A stretch of 64,000 nt of DNA from Streptomyces sp. MP131-18. Its GTDB lineage: Bacteria; Actinomycetota; Actinomycetes; Streptomycetales; Streptomycetaceae. The translations under genes were made by a program, and so were the position numbers. The notes beneath the pieces were generated by a model. It was not told where the DNA came from and ran no database searches. It was given only the letters and a program-made list of their open reading frames with translations. The DNA lies in the NCBI RefSeq assembly GCF_001984575.1, contig NZ_LZNS01000001.1, positions 1,228,717 to 1,292,716 of the forward strand. Direction: 5' to 3'. Below, piece by piece: positions 1-7,077 of the stretch (its first letter is position 1; each line of letters starts with the position of its first letter).

Positions 1-3
1 CAC

Positions 4-32
4 GGCCCCCGGAGAGACCGGGGGCCTTCTTC
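4..32 (+). terminator. Rho-independent-type terminator
   Basis: A perfect 9-bp stem (GGCCCCCGG at 4-12 and CCGGGGGCC at 18-26) with a 5-base loop is followed by TTCTTC. It lies just upstream of the WhiB-like gene and probably ends a rightward unit that begins left of the window. Confidence 0.75.
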
Positions 33-52
33 ATGCCTCAGAGGGGGTGAAT

Positions 53-790
53 ATGCTGATTGATCTTGAGAGACGGTGGATGTGGCGGCCCGACAAGGCG
101 TGCGCCAGTGAGGCGCTGAACACCTTCTTCCCGACTGGGCCTACAGGGCCCGACAACCCCCCCTCCAAGCCGGCTATCGCAGCTGCGGAGCGAGCCAAGG
201 AACTCTGCGCCCGCTGCCCAGTCATGCTGGAGTGCCGCCGGGACACCCTGGGTGAGCCCTACGGGGTCTGGGGTGGCCGGGCGGAGTGGGAGCGCAGGGC
301 ACGGCGGAGGCAGGTAGCCGCCTCTGTCGCCACATGGCCCGTTGACCGCCGTCTGGCGTGGGGGCGACTGTGTCACCAGCTCTACGCCGCCAGCGGACGC
401 TGGACGCGCGTTCAGGAGCGCACCGGGCTACTGATATGGGTGGCTCAGAAACTGGCTGCCGAGCACAAGCGCAGCCTGCCCCGCAAACTCCCTCCAGCGC
501 CCCCCGAGGGGGCGATTACCCGAGTGCTGGACTGGCCGGAGAACCCGGGCACGAAACACGCCTGGGTGTGGCAGGGCGGCCGAATGAAGGACGCCCACAT
601 CCGGGGCGTCACTCCGGATGAGACCTACTACTACGCCTCTGTCGCCTCGGGCCGAGGGCACTCCCACGCCTGGGTGCGTCGGGAGCATGTGCGCATCTAC
701 GCCAAGTACATTGACCCTCCGCTAAAGGAGAAGCTGGACCGTGCCGAATACGACCGCATCCGTCCCCGCCGGCGGCGCAGGGCCGCGTGA
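53..790 (+). CDS. Phage WhiB-like Fe-S transcriptional regulator
   Basis: The N-terminal third is a WhiB domain: Cys17, Cys52, Cys55 and Cys61 (245-residue numbering) in the C-x2-C-x5-C pattern with one distant Cys, followed by the G-V-W-G-G turn at 71-75 and a basic stretch. In this family the cysteines hold a [4Fe-4S] cluster and the protein binds the primary sigma factor. An extra C-terminal part of about 150 residues is Trp-rich and ends in an Arg cluster, unlike the short host proteins. ATG at 53 is preferred over GTG at 47 because GAGGGGG at 41-47 is then well spaced. Phage-borne Wbl proteins are known in mycobacteriophages and can interfere with host Wbl proteins; such a role here is inferred. 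Confidence 0.88.
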   Translation: MLIDLERRWMWRPDKACASEALNTFFPTGPTGPDNPPSKPAIAAAERAKELCARCPVMLECRRDTLGEPYGVWGGRAEWERRARRRQVAASVATWPVDRRLAWGRLCHQLYAASGRWTRVQERTGLLIWVAQKLAAEHKRSLPRKLPPAPPEGAITRVLDWPENPGTKHAWVWQGGRMKDAHIRGVTPDETYYYASVASGRGHSHAWVRREHVRIYAKYIDPPLKEKLDRAEYDRIRPRRRRRAA

Positions 791-1670
791 GATCAAGCAT
801 CTGAGCTACAGCTCTATGAGCACCTGGCAGAAGTGTGGTAAGGCATACCAGCTCGGCAGAGTCCGAGGCATCCGGGGAACTCCAGCGTGGTGGAACATCG
901 GCGGGAACGCCGTGCATTCCGTCCTGGAGGTGTGGGACCACCTCTTCCGCGAACACGGGGCCCCCAATTGGGGTGACGAGGCACTGCGGAGCGCGTTTTC
1001 CGGCGCCCTGGAGTCCGAGATTGACTGGGCGGCGCAGGTTGAGCCCGACCAATCCAAGTGGCGCGTCAAGCGCATGTCTTCCGAGGGTTACGACTGGTGG
1101 CAGACCAACGGCCCGGTCATGTGCCGTTCGTACATCGACTGGCGTCTCCGCTCTCCGAGCTGGGAGATATGGACGACGCCGGACGGCGAGCCGGCCATTG
1201 AGCTGGATGTGTCCGGCTATCTGCCCGGATGCGATCTGGAGATCAAGGCGTTCGTTGACCGCGTCTTCGAGGACACCGTCAACCGGGTTCTCTGGATCGT
1301 GGATTTCAAGAGCGGTTCATCTATGGGGACTGACCTCCAGTTCGGCACCTATCGAGCCCTGATTGCGCAGAAGTTCAAGGCCGTGGCTGATCTCGGGGCC
1401 ACGTTCCGGACCCGGGACAACAGGAGTCGCCGGAACGGCAAGGCTCCGGGTCTCTACATACACAACCAGAACCTCACCAAGTGGACGCCGGAGTACGCCG
1501 GAGGGCTTTTCGGGCAGATGTCCACCGCCGTGAAGGGCGGCGTGTTCATTGCGAACACCAGCGATGACGGCTGGTGCACCAACGTCTGCGACCTCAGGGG
1601 CCACTGCTATGCAGCCGGCGGAGAGCTGGCCGCGGGTAGCGACCCGGACCACCCGGAGCACGCAGGCTAA
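741..1670 (+). CDS. PD-(D/E)XK nuclease with Fe-S cysteine set (RecB/Cas4-like exonuclease)
   Basis: A 309-residue protein starting at a GTG inside the end of the WhiB-like gene (50-base overlap, other frame). It has the PDDEXK_1 layout: an N-terminal S-Y-S-S-M-S-T-W-Q-K-C motif, a conserved I-K-A-F-V-D-R segment, the core V-D-F-K-S-G (about residues 190-196) and a downstream Q-F-G-T-Y matching QxxxY. Cys32 plus Cys279, Cys283 and Cys289 (C-x3-C-x5-C) form the one-plus-three pattern that holds a [4Fe-4S] cluster in AddB- and Cas4-type nucleases. It probably processes DNA ends in phage replication or recombination, next to the RecA-like ATPase. Confidence 0.85.
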   Translation: MPNTTASVPAGGAGPREIKHLSYSSMSTWQKCGKAYQLGRVRGIRGTPAWWNIGGNAVHSVLEVWDHLFREHGAPNWGDEALRSAFSGALESEIDWAAQVEPDQSKWRVKRMSSEGYDWWQTNGPVMCRSYIDWRLRSPSWEIWTTPDGEPAIELDVSGYLPGCDLEIKAFVDRVFEDTVNRVLWIVDFKSGSSMGTDLQFGTYRALIAQKFKAVADLGATFRTRDNRSRRNGKAPGLYIHNQNLTKWTPEYAGGLFGQMSTAVKGGVFIANTSDDGWCTNVCDLRGHCYAAGGELAAGSDPDHPEHAG

Positions 1671-1761
1671 TGCCCTCGCAACGTGAGGCCGTGGCGATGT
1701 TCCAGCGCCAGCTAGGCGCAGTCATCCTCGCCCCCTCGAAACCGAAAAAGACCACCACCCA

Positions 1762-1790
1762 GGCCCCGCAGAAGCGGGGCCTTTCTCGTT
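1762..1790 (+). terminator. Internal operon terminator
   Basis: Stem GGCCCCGC (1762-1769) and GCGGGGCC (1774-1781) with loop AGAA, followed by TTTCTCGTT. It lies between the nuclease gene and the start chosen at 1808. It is in an open frame that continues from 1670, but a terminator here argues that 1670-1807 is not coding. Confidence 0.7.
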
Positions 1791-1807
1791 CCACGAATAG
1801 GAGCAGC

Positions 1808-2404
1808 ATGAGCACCCCGCAGGACACCACTTACTCCGTTGAGCGAGCCGACTCTCCCGACGACGGAGACGCCTGGACCGGGGACGACTCCCCGTCGTAC
1901 CCGGAACTGCCGAGCAATCCGCACAACCACGTGTTCACCTGGAGCCCGAAGCTCAGCGACGGTTCCATGCTGGTGATCCGCAGCAACTCTGCGGCCGGAC
2001 TGCTCGCCGCCACTCAGGCCGTTGCTGGCGTGGCGGCCGAACTCCAGCGGACCTGGGACGGCGCCAAGGCGACTAGTCAGGGATTCCAGCAGGCGATGCA
2101 GCAGCAGTACCAGAACAGTGGCTTCAACGGCGGCCAGCAGCCGAACCAGCCCTACCAGGGGCAGCCTCCGTGGCAGCAGGCGGGAGCCCCGCAGGGTGGG
2201 GCCATGGTCCCCCCTGGCTGGATGAAGCTGAACGTCCCCTTCCCGCAGAAGGGCGCGTTCGACGCGATCGTGGCGCAGTACAACATCCGCAAGGGCGACC
2301 CCAACAACGGCGGTCAGGTGTCCTTTCAGAAGGCCGTGAAGTCCTGGTACTGCGCGCCTGAGGTGGCGCAGGCGTTTGCCCAGTTCACCCCCACGCCTGC
2401 GTAA
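1808..2404 (+). CDS. Unknown phage protein, Gln-rich, in the replication cluster
   Basis: 198 residues from ATG 1808, preceded by AGGAG at 1798-1802. An open frame extends upstream to 1670 but would run through a terminator. The middle (about residues 95-135) is rich in Gln, Asn, Pro and Gly and looks disordered. The C-terminal 60 residues are more regular, with a W-M-K-L-N-V-P-F-P segment. Its place between a recombination-type nuclease and a RecA-like ATPase suggests a DNA-binding or accessory replication role, but no family is recognised. Confidence 0.75.
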   Translation: MSTPQDTTYSVERADSPDDGDAWTGDDSPSYPELPSNPHNHVFTWSPKLSDGSMLVIRSNSAAGLLAATQAVAGVAAELQRTWDGAKATSQGFQQAMQQQYQNSGFNGGQQPNQPYQGQPPWQQAGAPQGGAMVPPGWMKLNVPFPQKGAFDAIVAQYNIRKGDPNNGGQVSFQKAVKSWYCAPEVAQAFAQFTPTPA

Positions 2405-2407
2405 CGG

Positions 2408-3247
2408 ATGCGCACGCTCTCACGGAGCGTGACTCGGGGAGGGGAGTCCAGTGCTCCCCTCCCCGCGCCGTTCCAGACGTGGGCCCAGCGATACATCAGA
2501 TTTCACCGGGCCTCCCTGTCCCTCCTGTTCGGCGTCTCGGGCTCCTTCAAAACGATGATCGCCCTGAATGCGCTGGTCAATATGCGCCTGCCGACGCTGG
2601 CATTCAGTACCGATTCCGACGAAGACACTGTGGCCGCCCGGCTGGCAGCCCTTTCCACGGGTGAGCCGTACACGGTCACCCGCTCATGGCGCCAGCGTGA
2701 GCCGCTGCGTCTTCAGGAGGCCATCGCTCCCTTCGACTTCATCCGCTGGGACTTCGCTCCCCAGCTGGACCTGAATCACATATGGAACTCCCTCTACGCC
2801 CACTACGAGACGGAGGGGCGTTACCCGGATCAGGTTCTCGTGGACATCCTCTCCGACGTGTGGCACTCGGAGGGCGAGGGCGAATGGGGCATGCAGAAAG
2901 CCGTTCTGCGGCAGCTCAAGGCCCTTGCCAGGGAAACCGGCTGTCACGTCCTAGTGGTCACTCACGCGACCGCAGACAGGGCCAAGAGCCCCTGCCCCAA
3001 GAAAGGCGACATCCAGGGGAAATTGGATGCCCTTCCGGAGGTCATCATCTCCTGTGGCGTGGACTGGCAGAACCAATTGCAGGTCACCGCCGTGAAGAAC
3101 CGGCACGGGAAGAGCGACCCGCAGGCGGACAGCCATTTCCGTATGGCCATTGAGCCCGACAGGGCTTTCGTCGGGGACTACGTGGCCCCGCAGTACCCGG
3201 CGTATGCCGGGGCCTACTACGACAACGAGGAAGAGGGGGAAGAGTGA
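2408..3247 (+). CDS. RecA-like P-loop ATPase (AAA_25 type)
   Basis: 279 residues. Walker A is G-V-S-G-S-F-K-T at residues 42-49; the Walker B strand is V-L-V-D-I-L-S-D (about 142-149). A later hydrophobic strand, H-V-L-V-V-T-H-A-T, ends in a sensor-like Thr/His. This matches the RecA/RepA/DnaB-type single-domain ATPases that phages use as helicase or helicase-loader parts. It starts 3 bases after the upstream stop, so it is probably translationally coupled. With the split primase and two nucleases it forms the replication module. Whether it is a helicase, a loader or a Sak4-like recombinase cannot be decided by eye. Confidence 0.82.
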   Translation: MRTLSRSVTRGGESSAPLPAPFQTWAQRYIRFHRASLSLLFGVSGSFKTMIALNALVNMRLPTLAFSTDSDEDTVAARLAALSTGEPYTVTRSWRQREPLRLQEAIAPFDFIRWDFAPQLDLNHIWNSLYAHYETEGRYPDQVLVDILSDVWHSEGEGEWGMQKAVLRQLKALARETGCHVLVVTHATADRAKSPCPKKGDIQGKLDALPEVIISCGVDWQNQLQVTAVKNRHGKSDPQADSHFRMAIEPDRAFVGDYVAPQYPAYAGAYYDNEEEGEE

Positions 3248-3390
3248 AGTACCGAGTCAAGATCTACTGCTTCGGCATGGTCGCCGAGAACCCGAAGGAG
3301 TTCGACACCGAAGAGGCGGCCGAACAGTACGCCGCCGAGATGCAGAGAATTCCCGGCTTCATCCCGATCGTCGAAGAGGTCGAGTCATGA
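3244..3390 (+). CDS. Small unknown phage protein (48 aa)
   Basis: GTG start overlapping the TGA of the ATPase gene by 4 bases (GTGA). The product begins MKYRVKIYCFG and is acidic in its second half, with an E-E-A-A-E-Q-Y-A-A-E helix. It reads as a compact alpha/beta peptide. The coupled position supports expression. Confidence 0.6.
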   Translation: MKYRVKIYCFGMVAENPKEFDTEEAAEQYAAEMQRIPGFIPIVEEVES

Positions 3391-3476
3391 CCGGAGAGAG
3401 CTGGGTCAGGCTGATCCCTTGGGTCATTGCCAGCGGCGGCCTGTGGGCCGCCCTCCTGTGGAGTTGGCTGCGATGA
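3387..3476 (+). CDS. Tiny single-span membrane peptide (29 aa)
   Basis: ATG overlaps the preceding stop (ATGA). The sequence has one hydrophobic stretch of about 18 residues with four Trp and ends in Leu-Arg. Only the coupled start and codon phase support it; no function is known. Confidence 0.5.
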   Translation: MTGESWVRLIPWVIASGGLWAALLWSWLR

Positions 3477-3580
3477 GTGACCCGATAGGCCAGAACCCCA
3501 CGGGGAGACCCCGAAAGAGCAGCGCCGGTACCCGGCGGAAGAAGGCCAAGAGAGAGGCGAAGAGGGATGAGGGGAACTGA
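3473..3580 (+). CDS. Small basic peptide (35 aa)
   Basis: ATGA overlap with the previous gene. The second half is R-R-K-K-A-K-R-E-A-K-R rich, so it could bind nucleic acid. Nothing else is recognisable. Confidence 0.5.
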   Translation: MSDPIGQNPTGRPRKSSAGTRRKKAKREAKRDEGN

Positions 3581-3785
3581 GCACTACCGCGAGGCGGAAC
3601 GAGCCCTTCGGCGCGCTAACGAGTCTGGCGATGTCGAATGGGCGATGGTGAATGCCCAGATGGCGCAGGTGCACGCGACGTTGGCCCTGGCTGCTGCCAC
3701 GGCGCTTGCGCCCGTGGCGGGCGTTCAGGACACGCGAGAGCTGGAGTCATCCACCTATGAGGCGTGGCAAGAGGTCGCGGAATGA
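3567..3785 (+). CDS. Small helical unknown phage protein (72 aa)
   Basis: Begins MRGTEHYREAERALRRANES, a helix resembling the first turn of a TPR. It overlaps its upstream neighbour by 14 bases. The alternating A-E-R-A-L and A-Q-M-A-Q-V-H-A pattern suggests two antiparallel helices. Similar short proteins are common in actinophages, without known function. Confidence 0.65.
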   Translation: MRGTEHYREAERALRRANESGDVEWAMVNAQMAQVHATLALAAATALAPVAGVQDTRELESSTYEAWQEVAE

Positions 3786-3928
3786 GCCCCGACGAGCCCA
3801 TTCCGTTCGAGCTGACGCCGCTGGCGGATGAATTCCTCTTCACCGATGGGGAGATGACGCAGGTCGCGGATCTGGTCAGCTCGCTCCGCGACTTCGTCGG
3901 CCTGTTCATCACCACCGCGGAGGAATGA
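3782..3928 (+). CDS. Small acidic unknown protein (48 aa)
   Basis: Starts at ATG 3782 overlapping the previous TGA. Acidic N-terminus (MSPDEPIPFELTPLADEF) and an amphipathic C-terminal helix. Confidence 0.55.
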   Translation: MSPDEPIPFELTPLADEFLFTDGEMTQVADLVSSLRDFVGLFITTAEE

Positions 3929-4038
3929 TGCTCTGCGGTGGTGTCTTTGAGCACAAGTGGGGGCCATGGACATATGAGCCCCGCAAGGGTGGCTACTACC
4001 GGGCCTGTGAGCTGTGCGGGGAGATTGAGCATCGATGA
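3928..4038 (+). CDS. Small Cys/Trp-rich peptide (36 aa)
   Basis: ATG shares its A with the previous TGA. A C-E-L-C knuckle near the end and Trp/Tyr/Gly-rich text suggest half of a zinc ribbon, with Cys3 as a possible third ligand. Followed by another ATGA overlap. Confidence 0.5.
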   Translation: MLCGGVFEHKWGPWTYEPRKGGYYRACELCGEIEHR

Positions 4039-4394
4039 GGATTCTCCTGACGGGGTCAAGAGATTGGCCCCGTCCGCAGACCGTTTCTATGGCCCTCTGG
4101 AGCCTCTACGAAGAGGCCGGAGGGCCTTTGCTTGTGGTCCACGGCGCATGCCCCACAGGGGCCGACTCTGCGGCGTCTGAGTGGTGCAGGGCTACGCGCT
4201 GCGGCATGGAGGAGAAGCACCCGGCCGACTGGACCCGGCACGGGAAGAAGGCCGGGCCAGCCCGCAATCAACTGATGGTGGACAAGGGCGCAGACGTCTG
4301 CTTGGCGTTCATCAAGGACAACAGCAAGGGCGCATCTCACTGCGCCGAGAGAGCCATGGGCGCCGGAATAGACACACGGATATGGAGGATGTGA
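4035..4394 (+). CDS. SLOG-fold protein, YspA/DUF2493-like
   Basis: 119 residues. It begins MRILLTGSRDW, the diagnostic strand-turn of the DUF2493/YspA branch of the SLOG (Smf/DprA-LOG) superfamily. V-V-H-G-A-C-P-T-G-A-D (about 34-44) is the nucleotide-binding G-x-x-x-G-A-D loop, followed later by G-P-A-R-N and a C-terminal A-x-x-x-G-I strand. SLOG proteins bind nucleotides or nucleotide-derived signals. In phages their role is unknown; ligand sensing or sequestration is possible but inferred. Confidence 0.8.
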   Translation: MRILLTGSRDWPRPQTVSMALWSLYEEAGGPLLVVHGACPTGADSAASEWCRATRCGMEEKHPADWTRHGKKAGPARNQLMVDKGADVCLAFIKDNSKGASHCAERAMGAGIDTRIWRM

Positions 4395-4395
4395 C

Positions 4396-4641
4396 GTGTT
4401 CGGAAACGACGAAGAGGAATTCGAGGCGTGGCTAGACCTGGCCCAGGAGGCTGACTGCGTGGCCGAAGAGGTGGATCACGGTGTGGCCGTGCTGGAGAAC
4501 CTGACGCCAGTCGTCCAGATGGCAACCAAGCTCGGACTGGACAAGGGCGTCGTCTTCCAGCGCATCATCGCTAGAACGGATGACTGCTGCCTCCCGGACA
4601 CCACCGGCATTCTCCCTGCGCTGTGGAAGGAGCTGTCATGA
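4396..4641 (+). CDS. Unknown acidic phage protein (81 aa)
   Basis: GTG start one base after the SLOG stop. The N-terminal 35 residues are strongly acidic (N-D-E-E-E-F-E-A-W-L-D-L-A-Q-E-A-D), followed by a mixed region with D-D-C-C. No family recognised. Confidence 0.6.
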   Translation: MFGNDEEEFEAWLDLAQEADCVAEEVDHGVAVLENLTPVVQMATKLGLDKGVVFQRIIARTDDCCLPDTTGILPALWKELS

Positions 4642-4850
4642 GCGCCCGAGACAGGCTGGCAGTCATGATGACCACGAGCCCTGCGCCTGATGGCGAGTGG
4701 TCCAATGCGGAGATCGATGCTGCAATCGACGCTTTCGCCCACGAGCTGGCGGAGGAGGTCAGGGCGGACACGAGGCACATCCGCTACGGGAGCGCGACGG
4801 ACTATGCCAACCGGCATGCCGACCTAATTGACCCGGAGGTGAAGCCGTGA
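4638..4850 (+). CDS. Unknown phage protein (70 aa)
   Basis: ATG 4638 overlaps the previous TGA and follows GGAAGGAG at 4625-4632. It ends with A-D-L-I-D-P-E-V-K-P, nearly the same tail as its downstream neighbour (A-D-L-I-D-P-E-V-R-N-G), which points to a local duplication of the 3' end. Confidence 0.6.
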   Translation: MSARDRLAVMMTTSPAPDGEWSNAEIDAAIDAFAHELAEEVRADTRHIRYGSATDYANRHADLIDPEVKP

Positions 4851-5032
4851 AGTTTATCAACCGCCTTATTGGGCGGTTCGGTGTGATAGTCGTCCCTGTC
4901 CCGCCGAGCGCCAAGTCTCTCCGAGAGCACGCCAATGTAGGCGAAACCTTCCACCCTGCGCGGGGCGGGAAGTGCGTCAGGTGGATGCGTACCGTGGCCG
5001 ACCTAATCGACCCAGAGGTGCGCAATGGGTGA
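4847..5032 (+). CDS. Unknown phage protein (61 aa) sharing the ADLIDPEV tail
   Basis: GTGA overlap with the upstream gene. N-terminal hydrophobic strand (I-N-R-L-I-G-R-F-G-V-I-V-V-P-V-P) followed by a polar part, then the A-D-L-I-D-P-E-V end repeated from the neighbour. Confidence 0.6.
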   Translation: MKFINRLIGRFGVIVVPVPPSAKSLREHANVGETFHPARGGKCVRWMRTVADLIDPEVRNG

Positions 5033-5240
5033 ACTCAGCCCGGGAGACCGGGTGACCATAGTCACCACTGAGAAGTGGTGCGCACTGGAAATGTACGGCA
5101 TCACCGGGACCGTGCTTGACGGCCCGGACCGATGGGACTCCTACGGCGTGATGCTGGACGAGGAGTTTGATTCGGAGCGGCTGCCCCTCGCCTTCAGTAG
5201 AGGCGAGCTGGACAAGATGGAAACGGTGGAGGTGGGCTGA
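5025..5240 (+). CDS. Small beta-rich unknown protein (71 aa)
   Basis: Begins MGELSPGDRVTIVTTEKW and has alternating strands with G-I-T-G-T-V-L-D-G-P, as in an SH3- or KOW-like barrel. Overlaps its upstream neighbour by 8 bases. No specific function. Confidence 0.6.
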   Translation: MGELSPGDRVTIVTTEKWCALEMYGITGTVLDGPDRWDSYGVMLDEEFDSERLPLAFSRGELDKMETVEVG

Positions 5241-5590
5241 TGGCGGCGCTATTCAGCAAGGAGAACGTCAAGGTCGGTGACACGCTGCTCTTGCGTGATG
5301 GCCCCAAACTCGATGAGGTCACCGTCGTCAAGGTCGGTCGCACGCTGGTTCATGTGCGGAAGTACGGCCGACCGATGCCGTTTCGAATGAGCGATGGGGG
5401 ACTCAATGAGCGCATGTTCGGTTATGGAATGTGGCTCACCACTCCGGAAATCGAGGCCGAGAGGGAGCGTGCTGCCGCTCTGGAGGACCGCCTGAAGGAG
5501 TTCGGTATAGCCCTCCGTTTCGGCTACAGCAAGCCCTCCACGGCCAAACTGGAGGCTCTGTTGAAGGTGATGGAGTCCGAGGATGGCTGA
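5240..5590 (+). CDS. Unknown actinophage protein (116 aa)
   Basis: Starts at the last base of the previous stop. The N-terminal half is beta-rich (K-V-G-D-T-L-L-L-R-D-G); the C-terminal half is a long helix (P-E-I-E-A-E-R-E-R-A-A-A-L-E-D-R-L-K-E-F) that may form a coiled coil. No family name can be given. Confidence 0.65.
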   Translation: MAALFSKENVKVGDTLLLRDGPKLDEVTVVKVGRTLVHVRKYGRPMPFRMSDGGLNERMFGYGMWLTTPEIEAERERAAALEDRLKEFGIALRFGYSKPSTAKLEALLKVMESEDG

Positions 5591-5801
5591 CATTCACCGC
5601 CTGCCCCTGCTGGGGCATGACCTCGAACTCCCAGCGCCGGAGCGCGAGAGAGTCAAGGTCTACAAGGATGGTCCGTACTGGACCTCAGAGCACCGATGCC
5701 CGGGGCGACCTCGCTCCGCACCCAAGTATGGGTATCCGCAGGCCAGCTGGCGCGAGGCGTTTGACCTCGCGCTGACTCATGTCAAGAGGTGCTTGTGGTG
5801 A
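5583..5801 (+). CDS. Unknown phage protein (72 aa)
   Basis: Overlaps its neighbour by 8 bases. Contains a P-R-S-A-P-K-Y-G-Y-P-Q-A-S-W-R-E-A-F motif; the pattern of a short polar protein with a final helix is typical of actinophage early genes. Confidence 0.6.
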   Translation: MADIHRLPLLGHDLELPAPERERVKVYKDGPYWTSEHRCPGRPRSAPKYGYPQASWREAFDLALTHVKRCLW

Positions 5802-6079
5802 GCAACCAAGTTCTTCTGATCGGCGGCCCGAAAGACGGCGAATGGGTGACCACGAGAGAGCGTGTCTTTGAGGTGGCACACGTCGAAGAGGGCGCGCATG
5901 CGGACGTCTTTGCCCCGGTTAAGCGAGTTGTGTATCAGGTGGAATCCATCGCGTTGTTCGGCAGGCGCCTCATGGTGGCCCTGCCGCTGCAAACACTTTC
6001 CACCGAGCGCGAGGAGGCTGTCATCAGGGCCGTGTTCCAGCGGGACGTGGCGCAGGAGATCCTACGGGAGGGCAAGTGA
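5798..6079 (+). CDS. Unknown phage protein (about 93 aa)
   Basis: GTG at 5798 overlaps the previous TGA; GTG at 5795 and 5789 are alternative starts. It contains L-L-I-G-G-P-K-D-G-E-W, a motif common in small actinobacterial and phage hypothetical proteins, then a helix near the end (E-R-E-E-A-V-I-R-A-V-F). Confidence 0.65.
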   Translation: MSNQVLLIGGPKDGEWVTTRERVFEVAHVEEGAHADVFAPVKRVVYQVESIALFGRRLMVALPLQTLSTEREEAVIRAVFQRDVAQEILREGK

Positions 6080-6273
6080 CCGATGACGAACTGCCCACGG
6101 TCATCCACAGGACCCGTGAGGAGCTGCTTCAGCAGCGTGAGGAGCTGATAGCCCGGACCGGGATGACTGAAGAGGTGCTGTTTCGCAGGGCAGAGGATTT
6201 CATCCTCTACCCCGAGCATTACCTCATTTACGAGACCGTCCAGGGTATCGATTACCTCTTGGGGGAAGGGTGA
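6076..6273 (+). CDS. Unknown helical phage protein (65 aa)
   Basis: GTGA overlap with the preceding gene. It contains R-E-E-L-L-Q-Q-R-E-E-L-I-A-R-T-G-M-T and then E-V-L-F-R-R-A-E-D, a two-helix small protein. No family recognised. Confidence 0.6.
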   Translation: MTDDELPTVIHRTREELLQQREELIARTGMTEEVLFRRAEDFILYPEHYLIYETVQGIDYLLGEG

Positions 6274-6314
6274 GCACCAAGAGCGACGCGAAGGAGAAGA
6301 AATGCATTTGCTGA
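6270..6314 (+). CDS. Possible 14-residue coupling or leader peptide
   Basis: GTG overlaps the previous TGA. The frame runs 14 codons (S-T-K-S-D-A-K-E-K-K-C-I-C) and ends 13 bases inside the next gene. GGAGAAG in its middle is also the Shine-Dalgarno of that gene. It may only serve to carry ribosomes across. Confidence 0.3.
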   Translation: MSTKSDAKEKKCIC

Positions 6315-6667
6315 TCTACGTATTCACGGAGCCGAGGGCGAGCGCCGAGGAGGCCCTAGAGCCCTTCCGCCAACACGAGAACAATGACGGCAACTGGGTC
6401 GGAGAGTGGGACTGGTGGGCTGAGGGTGGCCGGTGGCACGGCCATCTTGACGGCCGCAACAAGGCAGCCGCATCCGAGGTGCGAGGCATGGAGACCTTCC
6501 CCGCTTCGCCCTTCGGGTTCCTGACCCTCCAGGGGGAATGGGTGGCCCGGGAATTCTGGGACGACAACGGCTCCCAGAAGACCGCGGACTACGAGGCCAG
6601 GTACTCGCAGTACCTGGCCTCAGTGCCTGACGAGACCGTTGTCACGGTGGTGGACATCCACTCATGA
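6302..6667 (+). CDS. Unknown actinophage protein with a Trp-rich motif
   Basis: 121 residues, with G-E-W-D-W-W-A-E-G-G-R-W in the first half, a signature seen in many short phage and Streptomyces hypothetical proteins. Start ATG 6302 is preceded by AGGAGAAG. Ends with the TGA overlapping the next ATG. Confidence 0.65.
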   Translation: MHLLIYVFTEPRASAEEALEPFRQHENNDGNWVGEWDWWAEGGRWHGHLDGRNKAAASEVRGMETFPASPFGFLTLQGEWVAREFWDDNGSQKTADYEARYSQYLASVPDETVVTVVDIHS

Positions 6668-7077
6668 CCAAGAGCAAGGCGAAGGGCACCAAGGCGGAGA
6701 CTGAGGTCGTGAAGTATCTCCGGCAGTGGTGGCCGGCGGCGGAACGCCGAGCCCTCTCAGGGGCCAAGGACAAGGGTGACGTGGCCGGGATTCCCGGCGT
6801 GGTCGTGGAGGTCAAGGCAGCTCAGCGTCAGCTCATTGGGCCGTGGCAGCGGGAGACCTTCGCGGAGAAGAAACACGCCCTCGCCAGCGCGTGCTTGCTG
6901 GTCGTCAAGCGCCCTCGGAAGCCTGTTGCACAATGGGATGCCTACATGCCTGCCGATCAGATCAACGCTGCGCTCCGCTGGGCTGGCGATGCGCAGGAAC
7001 TCTTCAATGAGGGGGCGCTGTGGGTGCGTATGGACCTCTTCGGAGCCGCAGTCCTACTCAAGGCACAGGGGTACTAA
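6664..7077 (+). CDS. Holliday-junction-resolvase-like PD-(D/E)XK nuclease
   Basis: 137 residues. The opening K-G-T-K-A-E-T-E-V (8-16) supplies the conserved helix with Glu12. The core is G-D-V-A-G-I-P-G-V-V-V-E-V-K with Asp39, Glu49 and Lys51 as metal and catalytic residues. This is the pattern of Hjc/VRR-NUC-type resolvases, which cut branched DNA. It sits immediately before the primase genes and suits resolution of recombination or replication intermediates before packaging. Confidence 0.82.
   Translation: MTKSKAKGTKAETEVVKYLRQWWPAAERRALSGAKDKGDVAGIPGVVVEVKAAQRQLIGPWQRETFAEKKHALASACLLVVKRPRKPVAQWDAYMPADQINAALRWAGDAQELFNEGALWVRMDLFGAAVLLKAQGY

Noticed and set aside
1670..1807. N-terminal extension of the Gln-rich protein
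   Set aside because: The frame is open but runs through a clear terminator; ATG 1808 with AGGAG is better.
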